From: a virus
DNA: 64,000 nucleotides
Strand: one strand, 5' to 3'
Virus record (IMG/VR): IMGVR_UViG_3300032093_007999
Coordinates: 1-64,000 of that record
Of this stretch, positions 41,420-50,296 are shown piece by piece. The notes below the pieces were generated by a model that had not been told where the DNA came from, made no database searches, and saw nothing but the letters and a program-made list of their open reading frames with translations. Numbering within the stretch: position 1 is the first letter of the stretch; each line of letters begins with the position of its first letter. A program made the translations under genes and the position numbers.

Positions 41420-42140
41420 CATATTTGTCAAGTATTTTACCAATTAATGGATTTCTAACGTTTTTGGCGTTTCTAAAATCATATACTCCAATGTCATTAA
41501 CATTTTTAAATCTTTGTAATGCATCATATAGACCCGATTGTTTTTTATCTTTATATCTATCTGTTTGTTCTAAGTCTCCTGATATGAAAAACTTACTGTT
41601 GAATCCTATTCTTGTTAACAATAATTTCATTTGATTTGGTGTTGAATTTTGCGCTTCCTCAAATATTAAAATTGAATTATCAATGTTCATACCTCTCATA
41701 TAGGCCAATGCAAACACCTCAATTATTTCAGCCTTTTTTAATTCTTCTCTTGCTTCTTTACCAATAATTTTATTTAAAAGATAATAAGATGGGAAAATAT
41801 ATGGATCCAATTTTTCCTCCAAGTTACCAGGTAATGATCCTAATTTCTCTTCGGCCTCAACTGCAGGTCTTACAATTATTATCTTTTCATATGCGTTATT
41901 TGGATCTAATAAAAGATCTACCGCGGCTTTCATTGATATATAACTTTTACCTACACCAGCAGGTCCTGAACAAATTGTGATTTGATTGTCTTTTAGAATG
42001 TTATAATATTCTTCTTGATTTGTGGATAAAAATTTGTTTTTTTGTTTTTTCTTAATGACTGAGTTTATGAAATCTTTTCTTGAGAAGGGTTTAGATTCAA
42101 CCTGTTCATTTGTTTGACTTGGTTTTTTTCTTGTTGTCAT
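41400..42140 (-). CDS. phoH: PhoH-like ATPase
   Basis: 246 aa with an N-terminal basic tail, Walker A GPAGVGKS (59-66), IIVRPAVEAEEKLGSLPG, Walker B ILIFEEAQN (157-165) and FFISGDLEQTD. This is the complete PhoH pattern. PhoH proteins are RecA/SF1-like ATPases, often fused to RNA-related domains in bacteria and very common in marine and lake phages. The role in phage is unsettled; RNA metabolism or phosphate response has been proposed. Confidence 0.95.
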   Translation of the reverse strand: MTTRKKPSQTNEQVESKPFSRKDFINSVIKKKQKNKFLSTNQEEYYNILKDNQITICSGPAGVGKSYISMKAAVDLLLDPNNAYEKIIIVRPAVEAEEKLGSLPGNLEEKLDPYIFPSYYLLNKIIGKEAREELKKAEIIEVFALAYMRGMNIDNSILIFEEAQNSTPNQMKLLLTRIGFNSKFFISGDLEQTDRYKDKKQSGLYDALQRFKNVNDIGVYDFRNAKNVRNPLIGKILDKYDEENRD

Positions 42141-42714
42141 TTTCTATTTTTGATAATTTATTGTAGTAACTTATTGGTTGATTCCAAATACCACATTTTT
42201 TATTGTAATAATTATAGACAGAATCCCAAAAAAGAAAATCTTTCTGATTAACTTCGGGTATGTATTCACTTGGCCATTCACATTCAGATAAACAAGAATG
42301 ATGACATAATACATTTCCAGTGTCTATCCTACGGAATACAGGTTTACTTGCAACCAATCTTAATTTCCCATCATTATCTATTTGTTCTCCGATTATCATC
42401 CCAACAAAATTGTGATCAACACATTCACGGTATTTCATATACATATTTTCGTGGAAAATTGTATCATCATCAAGAAAACAAAAATATCCATTTTTGATAT
42501 TTTTTAATACTTCATTTCTTTTACTGGTTGCATCTGTATCTAAACAATCCACACTATATATTTTTATATTTTTACTTTTTAAAAATTCCAATTCAGGTAA
42601 GGGTTTTTTATTTGAATGTGCGATATGCCAAGTTATATCATCATTCGCATAAATTGAACTAAATAGTTGAGTTAGATTTTCGTATCTATAAAGAGGTGTA
42701 ATTATGTGTAGCAT
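42106..42714 (-). CDS. Small glycosyltransferase, GT-A type
   Basis: 202 aa. LHIITPLYRYENLTQLFSSI is the nucleotide-sugar strand, GYFCFLDDDTIF has the DxD metal motif, and FLFWDSVYNYYNKKCGIWNQ closes the fold. The size is near the minimum for a GT-A domain. It overlaps PhoH by 35 nt and directly follows the aminotransferase gene, so it belongs to the glycan operon. Confidence 0.78.
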   Translation of the reverse strand: MLHIITPLYRYENLTQLFSSIYANDDITWHIAHSNKKPLPELEFLKSKNIKIYSVDCLDTDATSKRNEVLKNIKNGYFCFLDDDTIFHENMYMKYRECVDHNFVGMIIGEQIDNDGKLRLVASKPVFRRIDTGNVLCHHSCLSECEWPSEYIPEVNQKDFLFWDSVYNYYNKKCGIWNQPISYYNKLSKIENDNKKKTKSNK

Positions 42715-43820
42715 TATTTTATTATTTTTTTTAATTTATCACATACATAATTTACATCCTCATCAGATAAGTTTTGATGTAAAGGTATGTTTAAACCTGT
42801 TTTATTTAATTTTTCTGAATTATGTAATCTAACATTTGTTTTATAAATTGGATTTAAATGTAAAGGATGATATCTTAAAGTTGTGTATATCCCAAGGTCA
42901 AATAAATTTTTGGCAACCTCATTTCTAATATTTTCATTCATTTGTATGAAGTAAGTAAAATATGAATGGGTTTCATTTTTTTTACACTCTGTCGGAGTTA
43001 TTAAATTTATATTTTTAAAACTTTCTTGATAGTAATCCCAAATTTCTTTTCTTCTTTTTTGATTTAAATGTAAGTTTTTTAATTGTGTTAACGCTAATGA
43101 CCCCTCAATGTCAGATGGTAACATTTTAACATTTGGGGTGGTTATATTATATTCCCACCATATTTTATTTGGATCATTTTGCGCATTATTGAATCCCGAG
43201 AAACCAATACCACAATACCTCATTTGTAATGATTTTTCTGACATTTTTTTATCTCTAAAATATATCCCCCCACCTTCGCCAACGGCAATATTTTTAACGG
43301 AATCAAAACTCCATATACCAACATCACCAAATGTTCCACAATATTTATCATCTATTTTAGAGTCAACCGCATGGGCAGTATCTTCTATTACAGGATAACC
43401 TAATTCAATAATAGGTTTAATATCAACAGGTAATCCCGCATAATGAACAATCATTATTGCTGATGTTTTATCTGTTATTTTTTCTTGTATTAAATCAACT
43501 GTTACATTTTGTGTATATAGATCAACATCACAAAAAACGGGAATTAAATCGTTTAATAAAATTGATTGAGCACAACTAACCCAAGTAAATGATGGTAAAA
43601 TAACTTCAGATCCTTTAGGGAGGTTTAAATTTTTTAACGCCAAATATAAAGCGTTAGATCCTGAGTCTACCATTAGAAAATTATCAACATTTAATCTTTG
43701 TTTAAATTCTGACTCAAACTTTTTAACATTTGACCCAATTCCCGTCCAACCATTCTTTAAACATTCTATTACTCCGTCAATATCTTCTTGAGTATATTTT
43801 GAACCAAATACTGAAATCAT
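42714..43820 (-). CDS. DegT/DnrJ/EryC1/StrS-family sugar aminotransferase
   Basis: 368 aa with the full family pattern. WTGIGSNVKKFESEFKQRLN and VDSGSNALYLALKNL bind the phosphate. VILPSFTWVSCAQSIL is typical. IEDTAHAVDS (Asp147) holds the pyridine nitrogen. FDSVKNIAVGEGG carries the PLP lysine, Lys176. It should transaminate a keto-sugar nucleotide to an amino sugar, or dehydrate as some members do. The adjacent acetyltransferase gene (4-nt overlap) suggests a two-step amino- then N-acetyl-sugar pathway. Confidence 0.93.
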   Translation of the reverse strand: MISVFGSKYTQEDIDGVIECLKNGWTGIGSNVKKFESEFKQRLNVDNFLMVDSGSNALYLALKNLNLPKGSEVILPSFTWVSCAQSILLNDLIPVFCDVDLYTQNVTVDLIQEKITDKTSAIMIVHYAGLPVDIKPIIELGYPVIEDTAHAVDSKIDDKYCGTFGDVGIWSFDSVKNIAVGEGGGIYFRDKKMSEKSLQMRYCGIGFSGFNNAQNDPNKIWWEYNITTPNVKMLPSDIEGSLALTQLKNLHLNQKRRKEIWDYYQESFKNINLITPTECKKNETHSYFTYFIQMNENIRNEVAKNLFDLGIYTTLRYHPLHLNPIYKTNVRLHNSEKLNKTGLNIPLHQNLSDEDVNYVCDKLKKIIK

Positions 43821-44467
43821 GTGATAGTATTTTCTCTTATTATTTTACAAGGCGATCCGTAGGCAACAACATTGTCAGGTATATCTTTAGTAACAACAGA
43901 CCCCGCACCGATCACAACATTTTTACCTATTTTCACACCATTTAACACATTTGACCCCATACCAATTGTTGATCCCTCTCCAATTTCACAATGACCCGCA
44001 ACACACACTTTAGGGTTTAATGTTGCAAAATTATCTATAGTAACATGATGTCCTAGTAATACTTGTCCGTTTATAGAGACAAAATTACCAATATTAGTAT
44101 GAGGAGCAATTGATATCAATGCGTTCATTAAAATTCCATAACCTAAAGATACTGTTGATGCAATCTCAGATGATTTATGTATAATATTTACATAACCATC
44201 AATAGGTAAATTAAAATAATTAAATAGAGTTTTTTTTACTTTTGGGGTATAACCACCTAAACAGTAATTCAATGGAGTATTTTGTAAGTAATTTTTAATC
44301 TCTATTTGAAAATTTGGGTTATTAAAATCATAGATAACTTCAAGGTTTAAATTATTTATAATTTCAATTTTTGGAAAAAGATTGTTTGATTCTAAATTAT
44401 TCAAAATTAGTGATATTGTTGCATCACTTTTACCTAAGACTGTTATTGTATTTGTTTTTAAATCCAT
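43817..44467 (-). CDS. PglD-like sugar acetyltransferase
   Basis: 216 aa. An N-terminal Rossmann-like part (NTITVLGKSDATISLILNNL) is followed by a left-handed beta-helix of hexapeptide repeats (IGNFVSINGQVLLGHHVTID, GEGSTIGMGSNVLNGVKIGK, NVVIGAGSVVTKDIPDNVVA). This is the PglD/NeuD group that N- or O-acetylates UDP-amino sugars. GHHVTID includes the usual catalytic His. Together with the downstream aminotransferase it forms a cassette for an acetamido sugar. Confidence 0.88.
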   Translation of the reverse strand: MDLKTNTITVLGKSDATISLILNNLESNNLFPKIEIINNLNLEVIYDFNNPNFQIEIKNYLQNTPLNYCLGGYTPKVKKTLFNYFNLPIDGYVNIIHKSSEIASTVSLGYGILMNALISIAPHTNIGNFVSINGQVLLGHHVTIDNFATLNPKVCVAGHCEIGEGSTIGMGSNVLNGVKIGKNVVIGAGSVVTKDIPDNVVAYGSPCKIIRENTIT

Positions 44468-45263
44468 TTTTTCTGAAATTTGATGGGGTTAAGATAGATA
44501 ATCCCATTTCATTAATAATTCTATGTATTCTTTTTAATAAATCAATGTTTGTTGTTTTTTCTTTGTTTTTAAAATATAGATTATCCTCAAGACCTATCCT
44601 AATTCCATCCGCATAAATTAATCCCATAATATTTGAATTTAATTGATGATCACCAATCCCACCAAAACACATATGTGAATTTTGTGGTTTGTTATTAATA
44701 ATTGTTGATATTGTTGATGGTTCTAATTGTGAGTTAAATAAATTACCAAATATTGTGTTAATATAGTATGGTGGTTTTAATAGTTCTTTTTTTATTAAAT
44801 AATTTGTATAATTTAACATTCCTGAATCAAAACATTCTATTTCAGGAATAACACCATATTCTTCCATTTTATTAATTAATTTAATAATCATATCAGGTTC
44901 ATTAATAGATGCTGATTTCGGGAAATTTAAAGACGACATTGAAAGTGATCCCATATCGGGGTATAATTCAAGTACTTCCGACCTTTTCTCAAATTCAGGA
45001 AAACGTCTTCCGGATAAAGAAACACAAACACTTAACTCGGGACAATACTTTTTTATACCATTTATAATTTCCTCATACACATTTTTTTTGTATGTGTTTT
45101 CTAAAGTTAATGGATCTCTAGCATGAATATGAGTTAAAGTTATACCTAACTCATAAGCCTCATGAACCTCATCAATAATTTCATTAGGAGTTAATGGTGC
45201 AAATGAATTTGTTCTGGTTGTTTGAGTTCCTGTTGGGGTGAAATTTATTATTTTTTCTATCAT
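44430..45263 (-). CDS. BKACE-type (beta-keto acid cleavage) enzyme, DUF849
   Basis: 277 aa from ATG 45263, which begins like family members (MIEKIINFTPTGTQTTRT) and leaves a 4-nt gap; an ATG at 45290 is also in frame. THIHARDP has the two metal His (45, 47). PEIECFDSGM, FGGIGDHQ and IRIGLEDNLYF follow in family order, with the Glu of GLEDN as third ligand. BKACEs condense a beta-keto acid with acetyl-CoA to give acetoacetate and a new CoA ester. In a glycan operon it may supply an acyl-CoA for decorating a sugar; this is inference. Confidence 0.85.
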   Translation of the reverse strand: MIEKIINFTPTGTQTTRTNSFAPLTPNEIIDEVHEAYELGITLTHIHARDPLTLENTYKKNVYEEIINGIKKYCPELSVCVSLSGRRFPEFEKRSEVLELYPDMGSLSMSSLNFPKSASINEPDMIIKLINKMEEYGVIPEIECFDSGMLNYTNYLIKKELLKPPYYINTIFGNLFNSQLEPSTISTIINNKPQNSHMCFGGIGDHQLNSNIMGLIYADGIRIGLEDNLYFKNKEKTTNIDLLKRIHRIINEMGLSILTPSNFRKNGFKNKYNNSLR

Positions 45264-45267
45264 AGTA

Positions 45268-46305
45268 TTATGATAATGAAGATATTTCATTATTAATCCA
45301 TTTATATGTTTTCTCTAACCCAACAATTAAATCATTATAATTAGGGTCTCCTATTTTTTCGGTAAATAATCTATTATCTGAATTTCTACCTTTAACCCCT
45401 ACAGGGCATTTAAACCCATATTTATTAAAAAAATCTTTTCCATCAATATTTTTAATTTTTATATTTTTTCCTGATATTGAGATTGTCATTTGTGCCAATT
45501 CATTTATTGTTACCATTTCCTCTGATCCGATATTTACTGGTCCAACAAAATCACTGTTCATCATTTTTAAAATTGACGAAATACAATCATCAATATACAA
45601 AAATGATCTTGTTTGATTGCCATCACCCCAAACTTCTATTTCACCACCATCTTCTGTTTCTGCAACTTTTCTACACATAGCGGCTGGTGCCTTTTCCTTA
45701 CCCCCACCCCAAGTTCCGTAAGGTCCAAAGATATTATGAAATCTTGCAACTCTAACATCTAATTTATAATTTCTCATGAAGGCAAAATATAATCTTTCAC
45801 TAAATAATTTTTCCCATCCGTACTCACTATCTGGATTTGCTGGATATGCGGATGATTCCTCACAATTTGGGTTTTCAGTATCTAACTGATTATGTTCAGG
45901 ATACATACAAGCGGATGAAGAATAAAAAACTTTCTTAACATTAAATTTAGATGCATAGTAAGCAACATTTAAATTAATTAATGATGAATTGTGCATAACA
46001 TTTGCATCATTTTCTCCTGTAAAAATATATCCCGCACCCCCCATATCTGCTGCTAATTGGTAAACTTCATCAAATGAATTTTTTTTATCGTCAACGGATA
46101 TTTGATTTGGCGCAAACATTATTGTTGATACAAAATGTGGATCCCTTAAATCTCCCAGTATAAATTCAGAACAAAATTCTTTTTCATTAAAGTATTCGTG
46201 TTTTTTAATGTCAACTACTCTTACAAAATTTCCTTCGTTACTCAACTTTTTGGAGAGGTGTCCTCCAATAAATCCACCCCCACCTAAAATTAAAATTTTT
46301 TTCAT
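45268..46305 (-). CDS. GDP-mannose 3,5-epimerase-like SDR protein
   Basis: 345 aa extended SDR. LGGGGFIGG (7-15) is the NAD site. LAADMGGAGYIFTGENDANV, SSSACMYPEHNQL (Ser131, Cys133), YGWEK (Tyr162, Lys166), RFHNIFGPYGTWGGGKEKAP, GDGNQTRSFLYIDDC, PVNIGSEEMVTINELA and GVKGRNSDN match GDP-D-mannose 3,5-epimerase almost block for block, including the Ser-x-Cys, Tyr-Lys and distal Lys used in catalysis. The product in the plant enzyme is GDP-L-galactose or GDP-L-gulose. A phage copy implies an unusual sugar on the virion or on the infected cell. Confidence 0.92.
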   Translation of the reverse strand: MKKILILGGGGFIGGHLSKKLSNEGNFVRVVDIKKHEYFNEKEFCSEFILGDLRDPHFVSTIMFAPNQISVDDKKNSFDEVYQLAADMGGAGYIFTGENDANVMHNSSLINLNVAYYASKFNVKKVFYSSSACMYPEHNQLDTENPNCEESSAYPANPDSEYGWEKLFSERLYFAFMRNYKLDVRVARFHNIFGPYGTWGGGKEKAPAAMCRKVAETEDGGEIEVWGDGNQTRSFLYIDDCISSILKMMNSDFVGPVNIGSEEMVTINELAQMTISISGKNIKIKNIDGKDFFNKYGFKCPVGVKGRNSDNRLFTEKIGDPNYNDLIVGLEKTYKWINNEISSLS

Positions 46306-46307
46306 TT

Positions 46308-46919
46308 TTAAATTGTTTTTGATTTTTCGTAAAATTCACTTTTAATATTCATATAGAAATCATGATGGTTGTTACCAACAGATTTAACCTTTTCAAAACC
46401 ATAGTTAGTAAGGTAATCAAAATTAGTAGGCACACCATTAAAATTATGGATTTCAACAACTATAAGATGTATGAAAGTATTATCAAAGTTTATTCCCTCA
46501 ATTACTTCATTTTCATACCCCTCAACATCCAAACTTAGAAAATGTACCTCATTAATATTATGTTTAGACAATAACGTATCTAATGTTGTACACTTATATT
46601 TAGTTGGGTTCCATGTACCAGATAAATGATTATTAAAAACTCCACCTACCATATAGTGAGAAAAGTCACCATCAATTTCATCATATTCATATTTATTACT
46701 CACTAAGACATAATTTTCTAATATAGTTTTAGATCTATATGTTTTATACATCATATTAAAATCCGTTTTTGGTTCAACGACCAATCCAACCCATCCATGA
46801 TTTTCTAAAAGATGTGTGTTGTTTTGATCTTGTGGGTGTGATCCACCCGCTTCTACAAAAGTTTTATCAATACCAAATATTTCTAAAACTATTTTATCTA
46901 TGTTATTTTGAGCTGACAT
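46308..46919 (-). CDS. FkbM-family methyltransferase
   Basis: 203 aa. KTFVEAGGSHPQDQNNTHLL and WVGLVVEPKTDF form the SAM-binding motifs I and II. CTTLDTLLSKHNINEVHFLS then LDVEGYENEVIEGINF is the characteristic FkbM LD-x-E-G block. LIVVEIHNF is the last strand. These enzymes O-methylate sugars, among other acceptors. It lies 2 nt from the epimerase gene and 10 nt from a second FkbM gene. Confidence 0.85.
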   Translation of the reverse strand: MSAQNNIDKIVLEIFGIDKTFVEAGGSHPQDQNNTHLLENHGWVGLVVEPKTDFNMMYKTYRSKTILENYVLVSNKYEYDEIDGDFSHYMVGGVFNNHLSGTWNPTKYKCTTLDTLLSKHNINEVHFLSLDVEGYENEVIEGINFDNTFIHLIVVEIHNFNGVPTNFDYLTNYGFEKVKSVGNNHHDFYMNIKSEFYEKSKTI

Positions 46920-46929
46920 ATTTTATATT

Positions 46930-47502
46930 TTAATTATTTATTTTTTCTGCTAATGAACACCAACCATGACTTCCAGTTTTCATAGTTAATTTGTAACCAA
47001 TACTTTTTAAGTAATCATACACTCCAAAATCTTTTATGTGTAAATTTTCAAAATAAATTTGATTAACTTCTACTTTAGAAAAATTTATAGATCTTATAAT
47101 GATATCATCAATACCTTCTGCATCAATAAAAAGGATATCAATTTTTGATAAATTGTGTTTTTCAAATAACTCATTTATAGTTATAGATTCTAAACTTGTT
47201 TTAACAATCTTATCCACCGTATTTGGGTAATGTTTAGTTATGTGATTAATATCAACACTAGCAACCTCAAACCCTGGACCATCATCCAAATGGTAATAAA
47301 AATCAACATTATTGGATTTTACGTCACTTATTATTAAATTTTCTATATATAAATTATTAACCCAAGAATAGTGGCTTTTTAAATTATCATTATGTAGAAA
47401 CATTGGTTCGACAAGTATTAAAATCTCAGGTTGATCATTTTTTATAATTTGACTTAAATCATCGTTACCTTTGTTTGCTCCTATTTGTACTATTTTTTTC
47501 AT
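46930..47502 (-). CDS. FkbM-family methyltransferase (second)
   Basis: 190 aa. VQIGANKGNDDLSQIIKNDQ is motif I, ILILVEPMFLHND motif II, and SITINELFEKHNLSKIDILF, IDAEGIDDIIIRSINF the FkbM block. It is only distantly similar to the neighbouring FkbM protein, so the pair did not arise by recent duplication and should act on different positions or sugars. A 4-nt overlap joins it to the upstream gene. Confidence 0.85.
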   Translation of the reverse strand: MKKIVQIGANKGNDDLSQIIKNDQPEILILVEPMFLHNDNLKSHYSWVNNLYIENLIISDVKSNNVDFYYHLDDGPGFEVASVDINHITKHYPNTVDKIVKTSLESITINELFEKHNLSKIDILFIDAEGIDDIIIRSINFSKVEVNQIYFENLHIKDFGVYDYLKSIGYKLTMKTGSHGWCSLAEKINN

Positions 47503-48320
47503 ACTAATATTTTTTTTATTATTTTTTTTGTTGTTAATCTATTTTTTGTATAGTCTAAAATATATTGGTTATTTTCTATATTTTCCCCTTCTTTCATAAA
47601 TTTTAAAACTTCTTTTTTAGGAAAGTCCGTCATAGTGTTTTTTGGGCAGGCATCTAAATTTTCAAACAATGGAATACACCCATTCATCATAATTTCATAA
47701 TGTCTTAAACAATCCCACCCCCCCTTTTTTCTTGTGTGTGCAAACCACGAATTAGAATATTCTTTATAATAATCATTTTCATTATCAAAAACATACTTTC
47801 TATTAGTATTTGGTACTATGTCCGATATTTTTTTTACTTTTTCTCCGACATTATTTAATATGAGTTCTTCAGGTACACCAAAGTTAATTGGGTAAAGTTC
47901 ATTGTCATCACGATAAAGTTCTCTTTTAAAATATTTTCCAAAATTTTTAATGTCTTCTTTGATGACTGGAGTATCTTCTCCATCAATAAGTAATACGTCT
48001 TTTTTATTGTAAACTTTTTTTACCAAATCAAAATAGTCCATACACCTCCAAACAGAACCATAAATTATTTTGTCAAAATATTTATCACTAATCATTTCTG
48101 TAATTTTTTGAGAAATATCATTAAATAATTTAAATGGTACTTTACCGTACATGGTAAACCCTCTTCCATAAAGATTTTGTTTATTTTTTAAGTCGTCATA
48201 CATATACCAAACTTTATTTGATTCGTAAAAATCATTACCGTAAATAGACTTACCCCCATGGAAAACCATATCAGACATATAATCTGGACTATCTCCTTTT
48301 GTTATAAATAAAATTTTCAT
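47499..48320 (-). CDS. Glycosyltransferase-like protein, 273 aa
   Basis: MKILFITKGDSPDYMSDMVF is a Rossmann start. DVLLIDGEDTPVIKEDIKNF lies in the middle. FAHTRKKGGWDCLRHYEIMM then NGCIPLFENLDACPKNTMTD is the donor-site pattern shared by GT-B enzymes of the exostosin/GT47-like and related groups (H-x-E or R-x-Y-E plus GCIP). The C-terminus is a Lys-rich helix. It starts within 4-nt overlaps on both sides. Confidence 0.7.
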   Translation of the reverse strand: MKILFITKGDSPDYMSDMVFHGGKSIYGNDFYESNKVWYMYDDLKNKQNLYGRGFTMYGKVPFKLFNDISQKITEMISDKYFDKIIYGSVWRCMDYFDLVKKVYNKKDVLLIDGEDTPVIKEDIKNFGKYFKRELYRDDNELYPINFGVPEELILNNVGEKVKKISDIVPNTNRKYVFDNENDYYKEYSNSWFAHTRKKGGWDCLRHYEIMMNGCIPLFENLDACPKNTMTDFPKKEVLKFMKEGENIENNQYILDYTKNRLTTKKIIKKILV

Positions 48321-48898
48321 TTTCTTTTAAGAATTGTTAATCCATTGTTATTCATATGTCTTTCGTGAATCTGCCAATTTTTACCTTTATCCGACTCTAA
48401 AAAATCAATTACTGCAGTCCACAGTCCTTGTTTTTTAGTTTCTAAATTTTTAATATCTGAACTAGCATGGTTATATATTACCTCGTCAACACTACCAAAT
48501 GACGTAGTATCGTGTAAAATTATATATTTTTTAGATTTGTCAGAGTGTAATTCTAATTCACAAATTAATTGGTTATATGTATGTAAGGTATCTATAAAAA
48601 GTAAATCAGTTTCTTCTATATTAGTTTTTAGAACGTCATCCTCAATAAATTGATAATTTAAATTATATTCATTTGATAACTCAATTACCTCATCAATTTT
48701 AGGGTGTTTTACTATATCATAACTAATCATTTTTTTGGGGTTAGACAGTAATAGTGGCCAAGTAGATGAAACCCATCTAACACCCATTTCTGTTATGTGA
48801 TCGCATTCATTGGCGTATTTTAGTAAGGTGGGTAAATGTTCATTAATATCAGAAGGTATTACACACTCATTTTCATAGATTAACTTTATTTTTTCCAT
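48317..48898 (-). CDS. SAM-dependent methyltransferase (CmcI-like)
   Basis: 193 aa. HITEMGVRWVSSTWPLLLSN is motif I, KMISYDIVKHPKIDEVIEL motif II, and DLLFIDTLHTYNQLICELEL with the following KKYIILHDTTSFGSVDEVIY is typical of the Methyltransf_24/CmcI group. These modify sugars or small molecules. The C-terminus (NNNGLTILKR) forms the last strand. It is part of the same polycistronic run, 7 nt from the next gene. Confidence 0.82.
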   Translation of the reverse strand: MEKIKLIYENECVIPSDINEHLPTLLKYANECDHITEMGVRWVSSTWPLLLSNPKKMISYDIVKHPKIDEVIELSNEYNLNYQFIEDDVLKTNIEETDLLFIDTLHTYNQLICELELHSDKSKKYIILHDTTSFGSVDEVIYNHASSDIKNLETKKQGLWTAVIDFLESDKGKNWQIHERHMNNNGLTILKRK

Positions 48899-48905
48899 TT
48901 ATATT

Positions 48906-49670
48906 TTATTTAATTATTTTATTTAGAAAATAATCTAAACTTATTTTTTCTATATTATGTTTTTTTATTATATCATAATACAAATCTTCTGTTAAATCAT
49001 TAATATTGAAATGACTCCATGAGTCTATAACATAGATAGGTAAATGTCTATAAAAATCAATATTAATACTTTTAGTAACCACAGGAACAGTTTTTAAATA
49101 TAATGATTCCCATAGTTTATGACAATCAACACCATTACCATTAGGACTTAAAGTAAAAAAACTATTACTTAAAGATGTTAAATAATCTTCAAACTTTTCC
49201 CTTTGGTTCATAACTAAATTGTTCCTATTCATTGAGTTAACACATTGGGTTCTTTCGTATCTATTTGTGTTTATATCAAACGAGCAATGAATTATTTTAC
49301 TTTTTTTATTATCTTGATTAATAATTTTTAATAAAACCTCTTCATTACCGTGATCCCACATTTCATTTGCAATCCCTATTGGTATAGATTTTAATTTTTT
49401 GTGTTCAAAATTAATATTTTGACCGAACCAGTACACTAAATTTACATCCTCTAATATATTCATAAATTTTATATCAATAGGATAGTCACTATTATGTGTA
49501 ATAATTTTATATTTATGGTTGGGCTTATATGTGGTAAAAAATGAATGTAAGTAATCAGTTTTTACAAAATAAATAGGTATTTCATTAGTGACTTCTGTTT
49601 TATTGAATCCTTTTTCATCCAAGATATAGTCACATATTTTTTTAAATTTATTTCCTGTAATTATTTGCAT
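48906..49670 (-). CDS. Exostosin/GT47-like glycosyltransferase
   Basis: 254 aa. LVYWFGQNINFEHKKLKSIP, IGIANEMWDHGN, then NSFFTLSPNGNGVDCHKLWE and SLYLKTVPVVTKS. The last block, S-P-x-G-x-G-x-D-x-x-(K/R)-x-W-E, is the donor-binding signature of the exostosin-like group. It lacks membrane segments. It overlaps the following gene by 10 nt. Confidence 0.78.
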   Translation of the reverse strand: MQIITGNKFKKICDYILDEKGFNKTEVTNEIPIYFVKTDYLHSFFTTYKPNHKYKIITHNSDYPIDIKFMNILEDVNLVYWFGQNINFEHKKLKSIPIGIANEMWDHGNEEVLLKIINQDNKKSKIIHCSFDINTNRYERTQCVNSMNRNNLVMNQREKFEDYLTSLSNSFFTLSPNGNGVDCHKLWESLYLKTVPVVTKSINIDFYRHLPIYVIDSWSHFNINDLTEDLYYDIIKKHNIEKISLDYFLNKIIK

Positions 49671-50296
49671 TTGTTTAAAAAAATTAATTCCATATTTTTT
49701 ATATCATTTTGTCTATGAGATGTTTTTAATCTATAATGAAAATAATCCATAGGTATGTGATCATTACTTATTACATCAAACCTTTCAGATTGTTTAAATT
49801 CTATATTTTGATTTTTTAAAAAATTCCCAAAAGCAACGTCGTCTATAAGATTATGGTTTATTTCTGACTTATTATTTATAATAAGTTTAACTAAGTCCTT
49901 AGATAAAAAATAACCAGATCCTGAGCAAAAAGGAATGCCCATGTGATTCCCAATGATACCTGAATAAAAATTCTGATTTGATTTATTTTCTACGTATTTT
50001 TTTAAAAGTTTTTTGTCAACATAAGAGCTTGAATTTGTTCTAAATATAAAGTCAAAATCAAAATCCTTCACTAAATTAAATGCGTCTATTGTTTTATGAG
50101 CACAATTCATTAGTGATTCCCTCACCCCTAAAAAAATATTATTCCCGTCTATTTTTTCCTCGTCTGAATTACCAAAATAGTAATATGTGTCTACACCTTC
50201 AACAGGTAAACTATCCCACGTTTGTTTTTGTGTTTTATAAAATTCAGTATATATTCCTGAATCGTCATATGAAAGAACTAAAATTAATATTTTCAT
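49661..50296 (-). CDS. Glycosyltransferase, fringe/GT31-like
   Basis: 211 aa. MKILILVLSYDDSGIYTEFY, QKQTWDSLPVEGVDTYYYFG, then FDFIFRTNSSSYVDKKLLKK, where the FRTN replaces the usual DxD-type strand. GIPFCSGSGYFLSKDLVKLI is the conserved G-x-G-Y-x-L-S region of galactosyltransferase/fringe-like proteins, and LIDDVAFGNFLK holds the catalytic ED/DD. Family assignment is by motif order. Confidence 0.7.
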   Translation of the reverse strand: MKILILVLSYDDSGIYTEFYKTQKQTWDSLPVEGVDTYYYFGNSDEEKIDGNNIFLGVRESLMNCAHKTIDAFNLVKDFDFDFIFRTNSSSYVDKKLLKKYVENKSNQNFYSGIIGNHMGIPFCSGSGYFLSKDLVKLIINNKSEINHNLIDDVAFGNFLKNQNIEFKQSERFDVISNDHIPMDYFHYRLKTSHRQNDIKNMELIFLNKCK

